The translations under genes were made by a program, and so were the position numbers. Below the pieces are notes generated by a model, which saw only the letters and a list, made by a program, of their open reading frames with translations, had not been told where the DNA came from and made no database searches. Source: Harmonia axyridis (lineage: Eukaryota; Arthropoda; Insecta; Coleoptera; Coccinellidae). From it: a stretch of 64,000 bases of DNA. The first letter of the stretch is position 1. Every line of letters begins with the position of its first letter. The stretch spans positions 42,643,812-42,707,811 of the forward strand of contig NC_059502.1 in NCBI RefSeq assembly GCF_914767665.1, read 5' to 3'. This document shows positions 1 through 11,400 of this stretch, in pieces.

Positions 1-170
1 AATTCAATCTCTCTATAAAAATCGTTATATCTCCTAAACTATTCGTCGCGGACTGCTCAAATAAAAACTTTCGTGATCTACATGACCAGATCAATAGAAA
101 AAGAGGTATATTATTACCAAGAAGGAACTTTCAATTTTTTACAATTTTTTAAGGTCCGGGGTAAGAAAAA

Positions 171-200
171 TTCGAGAAAATTCGAGAAAATTCGAGAAAA
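171..200 (+). repeat. 10-bp microrepeat TTCGAGAAAA, three copies
   Basis: Three consecutive TTCGAGAAAA decamers lie at the junction between the body and the extra segment of a composite unit. Most composite units have two copies (for example 1241-1260), and some have one (near 9576-9585). It behaves as a small variable-number repeat nested in the satellite. Confidence 0.8.
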
Positions 201-774
201 TTTTTCGACTCAAATATTGTCAGGCGAGAGTGGGATTCGAATAACCATGAACTGCCAATACCAACTCTGCTCACCGATTTTCCGTAGTCCCCATAGTTCA
301 GGAGGAATTTGAATTCGAAATTTTTGGAAAAAACCGTAAAAATTCAATCTCTCTACAAAAATCCTTATATCTCCTAAACAATTCGTTGCAAACCCCTCAA
401 ATAAAAACTTTCGTGATCTACGTGACCAGATCAATAGAAAAAGAGGTATATTATCACCAAGAAGGAACTTTTAATTTTTTACAATTTTTTAAGGTCCGGG
501 GTAAGGAAAATTCGAGAAAATTCAATCTCTCTACAAAAATCGTTATATCTCCTAAACTTTTCGTCGCAGACCCCTCAAATAAAAACTTTCGTGATCTACG
601 TGAACAGATCAATAGAAAAAGAGGTATTTTATTACCAAGAAAGATCTTTTAATTTTTTACAATTTTTCAAGGTCCGGGGTAAGGAAAATTCGACAAAATT
701 CAATCTCTCTACAAAAATCGTTATATCTCCTAAACTATTCGTCGCAGACCCCTCAAATAAAAACTTTCGTGATC

Positions 775-792
775 TTCGTGAACTACGTGAAC
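775..792 (+). repeat. 9-bp internal duplication defining the 187-bp monomer
   Basis: TTCGTGAAC is followed immediately by TACGTGAAC, where standard units have a single TACGTGAAC. The insertion lengthens the unit from 178 to 187 bp. It recurs in many units, for example near 962, 3028, 4586, 5815, 7881, 8932, 9119, 12200, 13749 and 15967, so it arose once and spread. Confidence 0.85.
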
Positions 793-2264
793 AGATCAAT
801 AGAAAAAGAGGTATATTATCACCAAGAAGGAACTTTTAATTTTTTACAATTTTTTAAGGTCCGGGGTAAGGAAAATTCGAGAAAATTCAATCTCTCTACA
901 AAAATCGTTATATCTCCTAAACTATTCGTCGCAGACCCCTCAAATAAAAACTTTCGTGATCTTCGTGAACTACGTGAACAGATCAATAGAAAAAGAGGTA
1001 TATTATCACCAAGAAGGAACTTTTAATTTTTTACAATTTTTTAAGGTCCGGGGTAAGGAAAATTCGAGAAAATTCAATCTCTCTACAAAAATCGTTATAT
1101 CTCCTAAACTATTCGTCGCAGACCCCTCAAATAAAAACTTTCGTGATCTACGTGAACAGATCAATAGAAAAAGAGGTATTTTATTACCAAGAAGGAACTT
1201 TCAATTTTTTACAATTTTTTAAGGTCCGGGGTAAGAAAAATTCGAGAAAATTCGAGAAAATTTTTCGACTCAAATATTGTCAGGCGAGAGTGGGATTCGA
1301 ATAACCATGAACTGCCAATACCAACTCTGCTCACCGATTTTCCGTAGTCCCCATAGTTTAGGAGAAATTTGAAGTCGAAATTTTTGGAAAAAACCATAAA
1401 AATTCAATCTCTCTATAAAAATCGTTATATCTCCTAAACTATTCGTCGCAGACACCTCATATAAAAACTTTCGTGATCTACGTGAACAGATCAATAGAAA
1501 AAGAGGTATATTATCACCAAGAAGGAACTTTTAATTTTTTACAATTTTTTAAGGTCCGGGGTAAGGAAAATTCGAGAAAAAACAATCTCTCTACAAAAAT
1601 CGTTATATCTCCTAAACTATTCGTCGCAGACCCCTCAAATAAAAACTTTCGTGATCTACGTGAACAGATCAATAGAAAAAGAGGTATTTTATTACCAAGA
1701 AAGATCTTTTGATTTTTTACAATTTTTCAAGGTCCGGGGTAAGGAAAATTCGAGAAAATTCAATCTCTCTATAAAAATCGTTATATCTCCTAAACTATTC
1801 GTCGCGGACTGCTCAAATAAAAACTTTCGTGATCTACATGACCAGATCAATAGAAAAAGAGGTATATTATTACCAAGAAGGAACTTTCAATTTTTTACAA
1901 TTTTTTAAGGTCCGGGGTAAGAAAAATTCGAGAAAATTCGAGAAAATTTTTCGACTCAAATATTGTCAGGCGAGAGTGGGATTCGAATAACCATGAACTG
2001 CCAATACCAACTCTGCTCACCGATTTTCCGTAGTCCCCATAGTTTAGGAGAAATTTGAAGTCGAAATTTTTGGAAAAAACCGTAAAAATTCAATCTCTCT
2101 ATAAAAATCGTTACATCTCCTAAACTATTCGTCGCAGACCCCTCATATAAAAACTTTCGTGATCTACGTGAACACATCAATAGAAAAAGAGGTATATTAT
2201 CACCAAGAAGGAACTTTTAATTTTTTACAATTTTTTAAGGTCCGGGGTAAGGAAAATTCGAGAA

Positions 2265-2442
2265 AATTCAATCTCTCTACAAAAATCGTTATATCTCCTA
2301 AACTATTCGTCGCAGACCCCTCAAATAAAAACTTTCGTGATCTACGTGAACAGATCAATAGAAAAAGAGGTATTTTATTACCAAGAAAGATCTTTTAATT
2401 TTTTACCATTTTTCAAGGTCCGGGGTAAGGAAAATTCGAGAA
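2265..2442 (+). repeat. Satellite A basic monomer, 178 bp (example)
   Basis: Representative short unit, measured from one AATTCAATCTCTCTA landmark to the next. In order it holds AATTCAATCTCTC, TCTCCTAAACTATTCGTCGC, AATAAAAACTTTCGTGATC, an AT-rich tract with runs of T, then GGTCCGGGGTAAGG and AAAATTCGAG. Point variants such as ACTATTC or ACTTTTC, GAACAG or GACCAG, and GAAGGAAC or GAAAGATC distinguish subtypes and alternate along the array, which gives it higher-order structure. Confidence 0.9.
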
Positions 2443-5400
2443 AATTCAATCTCTCTATAAAAATCGTTATATCTCCTAAACTATTCGTCGCAGACTCCTC
2501 AAATAAAAACTTTCGTGATCTTCATGACCAGATCAATAGAAAAAGAGGTATATTATTACCAAGAAGGAACTTTTAATTTTTTACAATTTTTAAGGTCCGG
2601 GGTAAGGAAAATTCGAGAAAATTCGAGAAAATTTTTCGACTCAAACATTGTCAGGCGAGAGTGGGATTCGAATAACCATGAACTGCCAACACCAACTCTG
2701 CTTACCGATTTTCCGTAGTCCCCATAGTTTAGGAGAAATTTGAATTCGAAATTTTTGGAAAAAACCGTAAAAGTTCAATCTCTCTACAAAAATCGTTATA
2801 TCTCCTAAACTATTCGTCGCATACCCCTCAAATAAAAACTTTCGTGATCTACGTGACCAGATCAATAGAAAAAGAGGTATATTATTACCAAGAAGGAACT
2901 TTTAATTTTTTACAATTTTTCAAGGTCCGGGGTAAGGAAAATTCGAGAAAATTCAATCTCTCTACAAAAATCGTTATATCTCCTAAACTATTCGTCGCAG
3001 ACCCCTCAAATAAAAACTTTCGTGATCTTCGTGAACTACGTGAACAGATCAATAGAAAAAGAGGTATATTATCACCAAGAAGGAACTTTTAATTTTTTAC
3101 AATTTTTTAAGGTCCGGGGTAAGGAAAATTCGAGAAAAAACAATCTCTCTACAAAAATCGTTATATCTCCTAAACTATTCGTCGCAGACCCCTCAAATAA
3201 AAACTTTCGTGATCTACGTGAACAGATCAATAGAAGAAGAGGTATTTTATTACCAAGAAAGATCTTTTGATTTTTTACAATTTTTCAAGGTCCGGGGTAA
3301 GGAAAATTCGAGAAAATTCAATCTCTCTATAAAAATCGTTATATCTCCTAAACTATTCGTCGCGGACTGCTCAAATAAAAACTTTCGTGATCTACATGAC
3401 CAGATCAATAGAAAGAGAGGTATATTATTACCAAGAAGGAACTTTCAATTTTTTACAATTTTTTAAGATCCGGGGTAAGAAAAATTCGAGAAAATTCGAG
3501 AAAATTTTTCGACTCAAATATTGTCAGGCGAGAGTGGGATTCGAATAACCATGAACTGCCAATACCAACTCTGCTCACCGATTTTCCGTAGTCCCCATAG
3601 TTCAGGAGGAATTTGAATTCGAAATTTTTGGAAAAAACCGTAAAAATTCAATCTCTCTACAAAAATCCTTATATCTCCTAAACAATTCGTTGCAAACCCC
3701 TCAAATAAAAACTTTCGTGATCTACGTGACCAGATCAATAGAAAAAGAGGTATATTATCACCAAGAAGGAACTTTTAATTTTTTACAATTTTTTAAGGTC
3801 CGGGGTAAGTTAAATTCGAGAAAATTCAATCTCTCTACAAAAATCGTTATATCTCCTAAACTTTTCGTCGCAGACCCCTTAAATAAAAACTTTCGTGATC
3901 TACGTGAACAGATCAATAGAAAAAGAGGTATTTTATTACCAAGAAAGATCTTTTAATTTTTTACCATTTTTCAAGGTCCGGGGTAAGGAAAATTCGAGAA
4001 AATTCAATCTCTCTATAAAAATCGTTATATCTCCTAAACTATTCGTCGCAGACTCCTCAAATAAAAACTTTCGTGATCTTCATGACCAGATCAATAGAAA
4101 AAGAGGTATATTATTACCAAGAAGGAACTTTTAATTTTTTACAATTTTTAAGGTCCGGGGTAAGGAAAATTCGAGAAAATTCGAGAAAATTTTTCGACTC
4201 AAACATTGTCAGGCGAGAGTGGGATTCGAATAACCATGAACTGCCAACACCAACTCTGCTTACCGATTTTCCGTAGTCCCCATAGTTTAGGAGAAATTTG
4301 AATTCGAAATTTTTGGAAAAAACCGTAAAAATTCAATCTCTCTACAAAAATCGTTATATCTCCTAAACTATTCGTCGCATACCCCTCAAATAAAAACTTT
4401 CGTGATCTACGTGACCAGATCAATAGAAAAAGAGGTATATTATTACCAAGAAGGAACTTTTAATTTTTTACAATTTTTCAAGGTCCGGGGTAAGGAAAAT
4501 TCGAGAAAATTCAATCTCTCTACAAAAATCGTTATATCTCCTAAACTTTTCGTCGCAGACCCCTCAAATAAAAACTTTCGTGATCTTCGTGAACTACGTG
4601 AACAGATCAATAGAAAAAGAGGTATATTATCACCAAGAAGGAACTTCTAATTTTTTACAATTTTTTAAGGTCCGGGGTAAGGAAAATTCGAGAAAAAACA
4701 ATCTCTCTACAAAAATCGTTATATCTCCTAAACTATTCGTCGCAGACCCCTCAAATAAAAACTTTCGTGATCTACGTGAACAGATCAATAGAAGAAGAGG
4801 TATTTTATTACCAAGAAAGATCTTTTGATTTTTTACAATTTTTCAAGGTCCGGGGTAAGGAAAATTCGAGAAAATTCAATCTCTCTATAAAAATCGTTAT
4901 ATCTCCTAAACTATTCGTCGCGGACTGCTCAAATAAAAACTTTCGTGATCTACATGACCAGATCAATAGAAAAAGAGGTATATTATTACCAAGAAGGAAC
5001 TTTCAATTTTTTACAATTTTTTAAGGTCCGGGGTAAGAAAAATTCGAGAAAATTCGAGGAAATTTTTCGACTCAAATATTGTCAGGCGAGAGTGGGATTC
5101 GAATAACCATGAACTGCCAATACCAACTCTGCTCACCGATTTTCCGTAGTCCCCATAGTTCAGGAGGAATTTGAATTCGAAATTTTTGGAAAAAACCGTA
5201 AAAATTCAATCTCCCTACAAAAATCCTTATATCTCCTAAACAATTCGTTGCAAACCCCTCAAATAAAAACTTTCGTGATCTACGTGACCAGATCAATAGA
5301 AAAAGAGGTATATTATCACCAAGAAGGAACTTTTAATTTTTTACAATTTTTTAAGGTCCGGGGTAAGGAAAATTCGAGAAAATTCAATCTCTCTACAAAA
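2270..5400 (+). repeat. Tandem higher-order duplication in satellite A, offset 1558 bp
   Basis: Landmarks between about 2.3 and 3.85 kb recur 1558 bp downstream with the same subtype order, including uncommon variants such as TTTTTTACCATTTTTCAAGG (about 2399 and 3957), the AGAAGAAGAGG form (about 3234 and 4792) and the ACTGCTCAAATAAA form. The block is therefore a two-copy higher-order repeat rather than a random mixture of monomers. End points are approximate because the flanking monomers are also similar. Confidence 0.75.
2443..2771 (+). repeat. Satellite A composite monomer, about 329 bp (example)
   Basis: Long unit: a complete 178-bp type body followed by an extra segment of about 141 bp (about 2631-2771). 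The extra segment begins with TTTTTCGACTCAAA and contains GGGATTCGAATAACCATGAA, CCGATTTTCCGTAGTCCCC and GGAAAAAACCGTAAA. The same insert recurs at intervals throughout 1-19606, often after two or more short units, so the array is a composite satellite with an approximate three-unit period of 686 bp in places. The extra segment shares a 13-bp motif with the body in inverted orientation. Confidence 0.85.
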
Positions 5401-8400
5401 ATCGTTATATCTCCTAAACTTTTCGTCGCAGACCCCTCAAATAAAAACTTTCGTGATCTACGTGAACAGATCAATAGAAAAAGAGGTATTTTATTACCAA
5501 GAAAGATCTTTTAATTTTTTACAATTTTTCAAGGTCCGGGGTAAGGAAAATTCGAGAAAATTCAATCTCTCTACAAAAATCGTTATATCTCCTAAACTTT
5601 TCGTCGCAGACCCCTCAAATAAAAACTTTCGTGATCTACGTGAACAGATCAATAGAAAAGGAGGTATTTTATTACCAAGAAAGATCTTTTAATTTTTTAC
5701 AATTTTTCAAGGTCTGGGGTAAGGAAAATTCGACAAAATTCAATCTCTCTACAAAAATCCTTATATCTCCTAAACTATTCGTCGCAGACCCCTCAAATAA
5801 AAACTTTCGTGATCTTCGTGAACTACGTGAACAGATCAATAGAAAAAGAGGTATATTATCACCAAGAAGGAACTTTTAATTTTTTACAATTTTTTAAGGT
5901 CCGGGGTAAGGAAAATTCGAGAAAATTCAATCTCTCTACAAAAATCGTTATATCTCCTAAACTATTCGTCGCAGACCCCTCAAATAAAAACTTTCGTGAT
6001 CTACGTGAACAGATCAATAGAAAAAGAGGTATTTTATTACCAAGAAGGAACTTTCAATTTTTTACAATTTTTTAAGGTCCGGGGTAAGAAAAATTCGAGA
6101 AAATTCGAGAAAATTTTTCGACTCAAATATTGTCAGGCGAGAGTGGGATTCGAATAACCATGAACTGCCAATACCAACTCTGCTCACCGATTTTCCGTAG
6201 TCCCCATAGTTTAGGAGAAATTTGAAGTCGAAATTTTTGGAAAAAACCATAAAAATTCAATCTCTCTATAAAAATCGTTATATCTCCTAAACTATTCGTC
6301 GCAGACACCTCATATAAAAACTTTGGTGATCTACGTGAACAGATCAATAGAAAAAGAGGTATATTATCACCAAGAAGGAACTTTTAATTTTTTACAATTT
6401 TTTAAGGTCCGGGGTAAGGAAAATTCGAGAAAATTCAATCTCTCTACAAAAATCGTTATATCTCCTAAACTATTTGTCGCAGACCCCTCAAATAAAAACT
6501 TTCGTGATCTACGTGAACAGATCAATAGAAAAAGAGGTATTTTATTACCAAGAAAGATCTTTTGATTTTTTACAATTTTTCAAGGTCCGGGGTAAGGAAA
6601 ATTCGAGAAAATTCGATCTCTCTATAAAAATCGTTATATCTCCTAAACTATTCGTCGCGGACTGCTCAAATAAAAACTTTCGTGATCTACATGACCAGAT
6701 CAATAGAAAAAGAGGTATATTATTACCAAGAAGGAACTTTCAATTTTTTACAATTTTTTAAGGTCCGGGGTAAGAAAAATTCGAGAAAATTCGAGAAAAT
6801 TTTTCGACTCAAATATTGTCAGGCGAGAGTGGGATTCGAATAACCATGAACTGCCAATACCAACTCTGCTCACCGATTTTCCGTAGTCCCCATAGTTTAG
6901 GAGAAATTTGAAGTCGAAATTTTTGGAAAAAACCGTAAAAATTCAATCTCTCTATAAAAATCGTTACATCTCCTAAACTATTCGTCGCAGACCCCTCATA
7001 TAAAAACTTTCGTGATCTACGTGAACACATCAATAGAAAAAGAGGTATATTATCACCAAGAAGGAACTTTTAATTTTTTACAATTTTTTAAGGTCCGGGG
7101 TAAGGAAAATTCGAGAAAATTCAATCTCTCTACAAAAATCGTTATATCTCCTAAACTTTTCGTCGCAGACCCCTCAAATAAAAACTTTCGTGATCTACGT
7201 GAACAGATCAATAGAAAAAGAGGTATTTTATTACCAAGAAAGATCTTTTAATTTTTTACAATTTTTCAAGGTCCGGGGTAAGGAAAATTCGAGAAAATTC
7301 AATCTCTCTATAAAAATCGTTATATCTCCTAAACTATTCGTCGCAGACTCCTCAAATAAAAACTTTCGTGATCTTCATGACCAGATCAATAGAAAAAGAG
7401 GTATATTATTACCAAGAAGGAACTTTTAATTTTTTACAATTTTTAAGGTCCGGGGTAAGGAAAATTCGAGAAAATTCGAGAAAATTTTTCGACTCAAATA
7501 TTGTCAGGCGAGAGTGGGATTCGAATAACCATGAACTGCCAACACCAACTCTGCTTACCGATTTTCCGTAGTCCCCATAGTTTAGGAGAAATTTGAATTC
7601 GAAATTTTTGGAAAAAACCGTAAAAATTCAATCTCTCTACAAAAATCGTTATATCTCCTAAACTATTCGTCGCATACCCCTCAAATAAAAACTTTCGTGA
7701 TCTACGTGACCAGATCAATAGAAAAAGAGGTATATTATTACCAAGAAGGAACTTTTAATTTTTTACAATTTTTCAAGGTCCGGGGTAAGGAAAATTCGAG
7801 AAAATTCAATCTCTCTACAAAAATCGTTATATCTCCTAAACTATTCGTCGCAGACCCCTCAAATAAAAACTTTCGTGATCTTCGTGAACTACGTGAACAG
7901 ATCAATAGAAAAAGAGGTATATTATCACCAAGAAGGAACTTTTAATTTTTTACATTTTTTTAAGGTCCGGGGTAAGGAAAATTCGAGAAAATTCAATCTC
8001 TCTACAAAAATCGTTATATCTCCTAAACTATTCGTCGCAGACACCTCAAATAAAAACTTTCGTGATCTACGTGAACAGATCAATAGAAAAAGAGGTATTT
8101 TATTACCAAGAAAGATCTTTTGATTTTTTACAATTTTTCAAGGTCCGGGGTAAGGAAAATTCGAGAAAATTCAATCTCTCTACAAAAATCGTTATATCTC
8201 CTAAACTTTTCGTCGCAGACCCCTCAAATAAAAACTTTCGTGATCTACGTGAACAGATCAATAGAAAAAGAGGTATTTTAATACCAAGAAAGATCTTTTA
8301 ATTTTTTACAATTTTTCAAGGTCCGGGGTAAGGAAAATTCGAGAAAATTCAATCTCTCTATAAAAATCGTTATATCTCCTAAACTATTCGTCGCAGACTC

Positions 8401-11400
8401 CTCAAATAAAAACTTTCGTGATCTTCATGACCAGATCAATAGAAAAAGAGGTATATTATTACCAAGAAGGAACTTTTGATTTTTTACAATTTTTTAAGGT
8501 CCGGGGTAAGGAAAATTCGAGAAAATTCGAGAAAATTTTTCGACTCAAATATTGTCAGGCGAGAGTGGGATTCGAATAACCATGAACTGCCAATACCAAC
8601 TCTGCTCACCGATTTTCCGTAGTCCCCATAGTTTAGGAGAAATTTGAAGTCGAAATTTTTGGAAAAAACCGTAAAAATTCAATCTCTCTATAAAAATCGT
8701 TATATCTCCTAAACTATTCGTCGCAGACACCTCATATAAAAACTTTCGTGATCTACGTGAACAGATCAATAGAAAAAGAGGCATATTATCACCAAGAAGG
8801 AACTTTTAATTTTTTACAATTTTTTAAGGTCCGGGGTAAGGAAAATTCGAGAAAATTCAATCTCTCTACAAAAATCGTTATATCTCCTAAACTATTCGTC
8901 GCAGACCCCTCAAATAAAAACTTTCGTGATCTTCGTGAACTACGTGAACAGATCAATAGAAAAAGAGGTATATTATCACCAAGAAGGAACTTTTAATTTT
9001 TTACAATTTTTCAAGGTCCGGGGTAAGGAAAATTCGAGAAAATTCAATCTCTCTACAAAAATCGTTATATCTCCTAAACTATTCGTCGCAGACCCCTCAA
9101 ATAAAAACTTTCGTGATCTTCGTGAACTACGTGAACAGATCAATAGAAAAAGAGGTATATTATCACCAAGAAGGAACTTTTAATTTTTTACAATTTTTTA
9201 AGGTCCGGGGTAAGGAAAATTCGAGAAAATTCAATCTCTCTACAAAAATCGTTATATCTCCTAAACTTTTCGTCGCAGACCCCTCAAATAAAAACTTTCA
9301 TGATCTACGTGAACAGATCAATAGAAAAAGAGGTATTTTATTACCAAGAAAGATCTTTTAATTTTTTACAATTTTTCAAGGTCCGGGGTAAGGAAAATTC
9401 GAGAAAATTCAATCTCTCTATAAAAATCGTTATATCTCCTAAACTATTCGTCGCAGACTCCTCAAATAAAAACTTTCATGATCTTCATGACCAGATCAAT
9501 AGAAAAAGAGGTATATTATTACCAAGAAGGAACTTTTGATTTTTTACAATTTTTTAGGGTCCGGGGTAAGGAAAATTCGAGAAAATTTTTCGACTCAAAT
9601 ATTGTCAGGCAAGAGTGGGATTCGAATAACCATGAACTGCCAATACCAACTCTGCTCACCGATTTTCCGTAGTCCCCATAGTTTAGGAGAAATTTGAAGT
9701 CGAAATTTTTGGAAAAAACCGTAAAAATTCAATCTCTCTATGAAAATCGTTATATCTCCTAAACTATTCGTCGCAGACACCTCATATAAAAACTTTCGTG
9801 ATCTACGTGAACAGATCAATAGAAAAAGAGGTATATTATCACCAAGAAGGAACTTTTAATTTTTTACAATTTTTTAAGGTCCGGGGTGAGGAAAATTCGA
9901 GAAAATTCAATCTCTCTACAAAAATCGTTATATCTCCTAAACTATTCGTCGCAGGCCCCTCAAATAAAAACTTTCGGGATCTACGTGAACAGATCAATAG
10001 AAAAAGAGGTATTTTATTACCAAGAAAGATCTTTTGATTTTTTACAATTTTTCAAGGTAAGGAAAATTCGAGAAAATTCAATCTCTCTATAAAAATCGTT
10101 ATATCTCCTAAACTATTCGTCGCAGACTGCTCAAATAAAAACTTTCATGATCTACATGACCAGATCAATAGAAAAAGAGGTATATTATTACCAAGAAGGA
10201 ACTTTCAATTTTTTACAATTTTTTGAGGTCCGGGGTAAGAAAAATTCGAGAAAATTCGAGAAAATTTTTCGACTCAAATATTGTCAGGCGAGAGTGGGAT
10301 TCGAATAACCATACCAACTCTGCTCACCGATTTTCCGTAGTCCCCATAGTTTAGGAGAAATTTGAAGTCGAAATTTTTGGAAAAAACCGTAAAAATTCAA
10401 TCTCTCTATAAAAATCGTTACATCTCCTAAACTATTCGTCGCAGACCCCTCATATAAAAACTTTCGTGATCTACGTGAACAGATCAATAGAAAAAGAGGT
10501 ATTTTATTACCAAGAAAGATCTTTCAATTTTTTACAATTTTTCAAGGTCCGGGGTAAGGAAAATTCGAGAAAATTCAATCTCTCTATAAAAATCGTTATA
10601 TCTCCTAAACTATTCGTCGCGGACTGCTCAAATAAAAACTTTCGTGATCTACATGACCAGATCAATAGAAAAAGAGGTATATTATTACCAAGAAGGAATT
10701 TTCAATTTTTTACAATTTTTTAAGGTCCGGGGTAAGAAAAATTCGAGAAAATTCGAGAAAATTTTTCGACTCAAATATTGTCAGGCGAGAGTGGGATTCG
10801 AATAACCATGAACTGCCAATACCAACTCTGCTCACCGATTTTCCGTAGTCCCCATAGTTCAGGAGGAATTTGAATTCGAAATTTTTGGAAAAAACCGTAA
10901 AAATTCAATCTCTCTACAAAAATCGTTATATCTCCTAAACTATTCGTTGCAAACCCCTCAAATAAAAACTTTCGTGATCTACGTGACCAGATCAATAGAA
11001 AAAGAGGTATATTATCACCAAGAAGGAACTTTTAATTTTTTACAATTTTTTAAGGTCCGGGGTAAGGAAAATTCGAGAAAATTCAATCTCTCTACAAAAA
11101 TCGTTATATCTCCTAAACTTTTCGTCGCAGACCCCTCAAATAAAAACTTTCGTGATCTACGTGAACAGATCAATAGAAAAAGAGGTATTTTATTACCAAG
11201 AAAGATCTTTTAATTTTTTACAAATTTTCAAGGTCCGGGGTAAGGAAAATTCGAGAAAATTCAATCTCTCTATAAAAATCGTTATATCTCCTAAACTATT
11301 CGTCGCAGACTCCTCAAATAAAAACTTTCGTGATCTTCATGACCAGATCAATAGAAAAAGAGGTATATTATTACCAAGAAGGAACTTTTAATTTTTTACA

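Larger units (their letters stand above)
1..7960 (+). repeat. Segmental duplication within satellite A, offset about 4853 bp
   Basis: The subtype order in roughly 0.4-3.1 kb recurs at roughly 5.2-8.0 kb, at an offset of 4862 bp at the left end and 4853 bp for most of the length. The 9-bp change matches one unit having the 187-bp form in one copy and the 178-bp form in the other. Shared markers include AAACAATTCGTTGCAAACCC near 376 and 5238 and GTGAACACATCAATAG near 2168 and 7021. Boundaries are approximate. Confidence 0.7.

Noticed and set aside
720..760. CENP-B box-like ATTCGTCGCAGACCCC in satellite A
   Set aside because: It matches TTCG and the central A, but CCCC stands where CGGG is needed. 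Satellite B has no better match.
1290..1320. GGGATTCGAATAACC, like the B box of a tRNA gene or a tRNA-derived SINE
   Set aside because: Neither strand gives a proper T-stem, no A box lies at the right distance, and there is no oligo-T terminator or SINE tail. The match is only partial.
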